64,000 bases of DNA from Strigamia acuminata (lineage: Eukaryota > Arthropoda > Chilopoda > Geophilomorpha > Linotaeniidae). Positions 59,701 through 64,000 of this stretch are shown in pieces. The position numbers were made by a program, and so were the translations under genes. Position 1 is the first letter of the stretch. Each line of letters opens with the position of its first letter. The stretch is taken from the NCBI GenBank assembly GCA_949358305.1, contig OX442319.1:9114001-9178000 (forward strand), given 5' to 3'. Under the pieces are notes generated by a model, which worked only from the letters and a program-made list of their open reading frames with translations, ran no database searches and was not told the origin of the DNA.

Positions 59701-60722
59701 GAGTGTTTGGTCGGAAGCCATGTGGTCAGCATAGGGCCATAAGGTGCTGGACAATTAATGTTTGTTTCAAAATAAATTTTGGAGTGTTCTGTATATTATT
59801 TATTAATTTATTCACCTTTGAAAATTCTGCCCCTTAGAAATTCCAGCTTAAATTTAAGTTGGCTTCTCCCAATCTTATAAAAACGCTTCTACTTAGTGCT
59901 TCCAAACCGTACGGCGCTAGTAGTCCAACACAAGTGATTACACAGTTCCATTTCTGGCTAAAATATGCATTTAAAATTAAATTTTTTAGGATGTCGCAGT
60001 GACAACTGTGACTTGTGATGGTAACTGGGTGTTGCGTGATGAATGTCATAGAAAAATGTAGACATTTCCTTTACCACTATGGATGATGTCGGCCCCACCA
60101 AACTATAATCAGTTTTTTCTAGAATATCTACGCAGCAAGTTACAAATAAGTTCATTCATCACAGAAAATAACATGCAGTTATAGTTGTAGGTGTCTGTAA
60201 AATATTTATCAGAAATTCTATTTTCCAATTTATTGTTTGGCAGTGAAGGCACCAACCATCCAATGACTATGGAATGTAAATATGATGTCCCGAGATATGA
60301 GTTGCTTTGTTTATGACATTGATTAAAAATTGTAATACCATGTTCACACCAAGCTTTTGGATCTGATCCGAAGCTGCGGATCTAGATCTGTGTTCCCACA
60401 ACACAACGATTGGGATTGGAATTCAATTCATTAAATAATGTCAGCAGTCTTTAGCATTCCATTGTTGCGCATTATTCGGCGGATCAGATCCAGCCAAACT
60501 CAGATCCAGCCAAACTCGATCCGTTGGTGTAAACATGGTATAAAACAATATTACAAACTTAGTATTAAATTGCGGAGAGGAAGAAAAGCTTTCCTTACCA
60601 AACTTATTTTCTTGGTAAACTGTTTCGCTCCCGAATTGATCAGTTTTAGAAATTGACGTCAGGAGAAAACTAATCATAATCAACACCAATTTGTCCAAAT
60701 TCAGAAGTTTGATATCCAACAT
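56728..60722 (-). CDS. Ionotropic receptor (divergent IR), copy B, 10 exons
   Basis: Exons, minus strand: 60599-60722, 59579-59668, 59325-59506, 58875-59036, 58718-58827, 58546-58621, 57677-57938, 57370-57572, 57055-57308, 56728-56977. Sum 1713 nt, 570 aa. Every internal junction has the same phase as in copy A. Seven of the eight internal exons have the same length, and the third is one codon shorter. Protein features match copy A (KAPGDTPAIREMVINN, RRSFEIDDFQWETFLKP, ASLTVTS-type M3, final YVTISAFVFLFSAIGLSLII). The C-terminal tail is 28 codons shorter. It is a tandem duplicate located upstream. Intron 1 contains another open stretch (STFFYDIHHATPSYHHKS) that could be an extra exon. Confidence 0.8.
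58006..58431. mobile_element. MITE with 65-70-bp inverted ends and TA duplication
   Basis: Ends TACTCGAGTTGCACTCAAAA and the reverse complement, flanked by TA on both sides (58004-58005, 58432-58433). This suggests Tc1/mariner-type mobilisation. About 426 bp, non-coding, in an intron of IR copy B. Confidence 0.85.
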
Positions 60723-61197
60723 GTTCGCCTCAACACCTATTTTCTTACACTAAAGAGCTCTGTTGATAAGTTACCTTCACTGTGTCGCCACAGTAATAAT
60801 ACAAGTACACACGGCTTGACAATTTCTATTATTATTATTATACGCCGTCTTTAATCTATCAAAACAGCAGATGCGATGTTTTATGATTGTTTCATTTCAT
60901 GTTACTTACTGAGCTAAGTTATCATGAAAATGAAATTACACAGTACAGTACAATTTCATTAACTTGAATGCACGCACGATCAATGAGAAAAGATAGAATA
61001 ATAATAACCTCTATATGACCTTGTCGGTGCATGCGTGAAAGCTTGGACGACGGATAAAAATCGGCATCGTAAAATGTAAAAAATAAATAAATGAATACGG
61101 AGTAATTAAATACAAAAATAAATAAATGTATAAATAAAATTGAAATATAAATAAAATCCAAATATAATTAAAATTGTTCAGTCTCGTAAACCCAAAT
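60723..61197. other. Intergenic, IR B promoter side and cuticle gene 3' side
   Basis: No gene. AT-rich with a short ATTATTATT run near 60830. Confidence 0.5.
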
Positions 61198-61808
61198 TTA
61201 CTTCTTTCTACCGACTCGCAAAAAGGTTGGTGCGGAGGCCGCAGATCCTTGCGGTCGTCCATCAAGAATGCCTCTTCGTGGCAAAAACTGCTTGTCCTCA
61301 AGATTGTAGAACTCGTTCAGATAAATCCACTCGCTGGTCAAAGCGCACTGGTTAGCTTCTTTCTCGTGTTCGCAGATGAGCTGACTCTGGTCGAAAAGCG
61401 TTTGGTTGGGGCAGAAGAAACTGTAGAGGAACGTCTCCTGGACACCACTGGCATGTTCGACGGGCACACACACGTGGAATATTTGACAATTGTTATCCAC
61501 ATCTGCGTAATAACCGTATCTGCGGCCCTGGCAATTGAAAGAACTACGAATGTTCCCCACGATTAATTCCGCACCGGCTGGAAGATGATAACTGAACACA
61601 CCTGCTTGTCTTTTGACGATCTAACAAATAAAATCAATCATAAACGTCATGTTGCATCTGATATTTAGAAATACTTACATTTGGGTACGCCATTACTGCG
61701 GCGACGAGAACCACAGCTGTAAAGACAGAAATATAAATGTAAGTTGCAATATTAATTGAAGAAATAGGAAAATGTCTTACTTGAGACTATAATTTGACTG
61801 AAATTCAT
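61198..61808 (-). CDS. Chitin-binding cuticle protein (CPAP1-type), 3 exons
   Basis: Exons, minus strand: 61781-61808, 61679-61716, 61198-61620. Sum 489 nt, 162 aa. The start MNFSQIIV and VVLVAAVMAYP form a signal peptide. Then comes one type-2 chitin-binding (peritrophin A) domain, about residues 48-115: FNCQGRRYGYYADVDNNCQI, FHVCVPV, FFCPNQTLFDQSQLICE, then NQC, with the six-cysteine spacing. A basic C-terminal tail (FLRVGRKK) follows. One-domain secreted proteins of this type are arthropod cuticle components (cuticular proteins analogous to peritrophins 1). Secretion to the extracellular matrix is inferred from the signal peptide. Confidence 0.9.
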
Positions 61809-61900
61809 TTTTAGAGTCTTTTTTGTCACGGAAAGAAGTAAAATCAGACTTTTGATGATTTTACGTGCACTTTCTCTGAATCTTCTGCCAGTTGAGGCCC

Positions 61901-61908
61901 TTTATAAA
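61901..61908 (-). promoter_or_regulatory. TATA box of the cuticle gene
   Basis: TTATAAAG on the minus strand within GGCTTTATAAAGGGCC, about 95 bp before the ATG at 61808. Confidence 0.6.
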
Positions 61909-63160
61909 GCCTATCACCATGCTTTAAACCACGTGACTTATGTAGGTCGGTAGCCACAGGGTTGAGATGAACCACAATTCACTCTAGAAAGTGATGAGCA
62001 TTATTAAATAACTGTCAAGGGGTTAATGGGATTAAAGGAGTGGTCGTTTTAACCCAAAAAAGTTGTAATACATACAAGACAAATACGGTAAAGCTGGAAA
62101 TATTTACCAATAAGAAGTAGTCTTAACTTGTATTTCAGCTTTGATAATAGTTGTGACAGTGTTTACACATTGTTAGGGTGGTGACAAAGTAAAGGTCATA
62201 ATTTGAGCATTATTTATTAAAGATGGGTTTTAATTAGGTTTCTTTAAGGGTGTTTGAAGGTGTTTTTGGATTAGTAATGGGCTGGTGTGAAGTCAAATGC
62301 AGTTTATTTACACTTTCATCCTAATTAGTCATTGGAAAGTGAAAATTTGGATCTGACATTGAATTTTGGAGTCATTTGTATGGATTTAGGCTTGTTGAAC
62401 TGTTGACCCACTGGAGGAACTTCAGTAAATGGATTTTTTTTAGATTTTATTTGCTCTTTTCTGTAATTAATGAAAGGATGAAATTAGTAAACCAGGCACA
62501 TTTCAGTTGGGGTCACGATCATCTGACTTCAAATTCCCATTTTTTTTATTTTTTATTTTACTTTAATTCACTTGCTCCAATTAAAATCAACATTATTTAT
62601 TTTTCTTGAAGTATACCGTAAAGTGACAACTAGTAAGAACCAGTTTTTGTTTTGCTTGAATCCTCACATTTAAACACCTTTTTTTTATCTTTTGGTAACT
62701 TACACATAACTAACTTTACACCATTTAGTTTCATCCTATTATCCATAATTTAGACATAAATTAACCGCTTCTGGTGTGGTTCAAAGAGCAACCTTTATAA
62801 ACTATAAATTAAACCTTTAGCAAATAAAAGTAGCACGAAATGAGTACCGTGTCGTCGTTTTCCCATCCTAGGAATTCATGAATAATTTTGTGCTTGTTGA
62901 ACCAGTTTCGTATTCCTATTAAAAAGTAAGTTATGCAGGCCAGATTATCATTACCATGGTTTCCTTTTTCAATTTATCTGGAATAAAATGGTCAAATTAG
63001 AACGTTAGCTGCATTGTCTGTTACCTAGTGTTTTCCAAAAAATCATAAAACATAAATTTTTATTAATTTTAAAGCGTCGTTACATGTTTATGTTGAAATT
63101 TTTATCACCAGGTGACAACTCGCAAGAAGCTGATGTTTTTTCTAAAATTTTCTGAGATTT
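61909..63160. other. Intergenic, no gene recognised
   Basis: AT-rich. The weak plus-strand frame at 62376-62609 has no family features. Confidence 0.5.
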
Positions 63161-63650
63161 TTGATTGGATATTCAAATAAGATGATGAAGCATTTTTATT
63201 TTGCATTTTTATTTTAGTGTAAATTTTCGTCGAGGTTTTCACTCGTTTCCTGCGCGAAGCGAAGCACGGAACAGTCTACGGTGAGTTTTTCTTTTCTTTT
63301 CTTTAATTCTTTCTTGTTATCTTTTAGTTAAAATTTAGTTTTTAATTTGTTGCTTTTCTAGCACAGTTAGTGCGAGTGAATATTTAATTTGTTTCTTTTG
63401 GATTGGATATTCAAATAAGATGGAGTGTTTTTATTTTGCATTTTTATTTTAGTGCAAATTTTCGCCGAGGTTTTCACTTGATTTTTCCCACTCGAAGCGA
63501 AGCACGCAACGGCAACGGTCTGTGGTGAGTTTTTCTTTTCTTTACTTTACTTCTGCCTTGTTAGCTTTTAGTTATTAGCTTAAATTCAGTTTATTATCTG
63601 TTTCTTTTCTAGCGCAGTTAGTGCGAGAGAATATTTAATTGTTTTAGATT
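63161..63650 (+). repeat. Tandem duplication of a 240-250-bp splice-bordered unit
   Basis: Two direct copies (about 63161-63397 and 63398-63650) each start ATTGGATATTCAAATAAGAT. Each holds a short segment bordered by TTTTATTTTAG and GTGAGTTTTTC (63217-63280 and 63453-63524) with CGAAGCGAAGCACG inside. Each then has TTTTCTAG before CRCAGTTAGTGCGAG. The borders look like splice sites. They could be duplicated non-coding first exons of a gene that continues to the right. Confidence 0.55.
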
Positions 63651-64000
63651 TATTTAATATTTTATATGACACTATTTCGGAATGGAAATTCAGTTATTAA
63701 TCTTTTGTCAATTTCTTAATTTATTTTCTTAATTTATTTTCTTATTTTAAATTCTCTTATGTTACCGTACTAATTTTGCATTTTTTAAAAATAGGTTTGC
63801 CGACGCACGAGTGGAATGACGCGGACGACAAGAAAAACAATGCCGTGACAGCTAAACCGATTTCCAGATTTTATTTAATTTTTTTTTATTATAAGTATAA
63901 TTGTTACCTAATTTCTACTGTATAATTTCAATTTTGTATCAGTAGTCATTTCTAATTTTGTATTTAGTTTTATTTGTAATTTTGTATTTAGTTTCATTTG
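63651..64000. other. Right edge, no complete gene
   Basis: A GC-richer stretch at 63794-63865, preceded by TTAAAAATAG, could be a further exon. Its frame is short and not recognised. Confidence 0.35.

Overview
The window is animal nuclear DNA, AT-rich, with short introns (many of 50-70 bp) and many transposon remnants. The gene set points to an arthropod. It includes an innexin, two ionotropic-receptor genes, a one-domain chitin-binding cuticle protein, a giant/PAR-type bZIP factor, Merlin, Wntless, an FLVCR transporter and the ciliary protein B9D1. Very short introns and a young leucine-rich-repeat (LRR) family would fit a springtail or another non-insect hexapod, but the sequence alone does not settle the lineage.

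Region 1 (1-23.7 kb) is accessory and repeat-rich. It holds a dispersed LRR family: a partial copy at 1-734, a decayed inverted fragment at 1145-1458, intact genes at 5590-6963 and 20657-22033, and a broken copy at 22795-23532. Among them lie a frameshifted C2H2 zinc-finger gene, an internally deleted Tc1 element with TA target duplications, an intronless myosuppressin/DMSR-like receptor gene, a field of interleaved repeats with a gag remnant, and a complete gag-only LTR retrotransposon (13580-18909) with 937-bp LTRs and a GTAT target duplication.

Region 2 (24-47.7 kb) is gene-rich. Merlin (15 exons, 606 aa), a PABPN1-like RRM gene, tRNA-Leu(CAA) with an intron, a TFIIB-like pseudogene, FLVCR (9 exons, 496 aa), two tRNA-Gln genes, B9D1 (5 exons, 193 aa), wntless (11 exons, 539 aa), a divergent small coiled-coil gene resembling synaptonemal-complex protein SYCE2, and an intronless innexin. 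The exon joins of the five multi-exon models from Merlin to the SYCE2-like gene were checked: each keeps frame and sums to a multiple of three. Short hAT-type MITEs with 8-bp target duplications sit in introns and between genes.

Region 3 (47.7-64 kb) has a Copia RNase H remnant, the bZIP gene, a 20-bp satellite array, two tandem ionotropic receptor genes (600 and 570 aa, ten exons each, same intron positions), a CPAP1-type cuticle gene, and at the right edge a duplicated unit carrying splice-like borders.

The genes are mostly unrelated in function. Local relations are the LRR family, the tandem receptors and the divergent wntless/SYCE2-like pair. The best leads are the SYCE2-like gene, a switch from C-rich to G-rich coding strand inside several intronless genes, the gag-only retroelement that landed in an apparent exon, and an inverted MITE pair bracketing four receptor exons.
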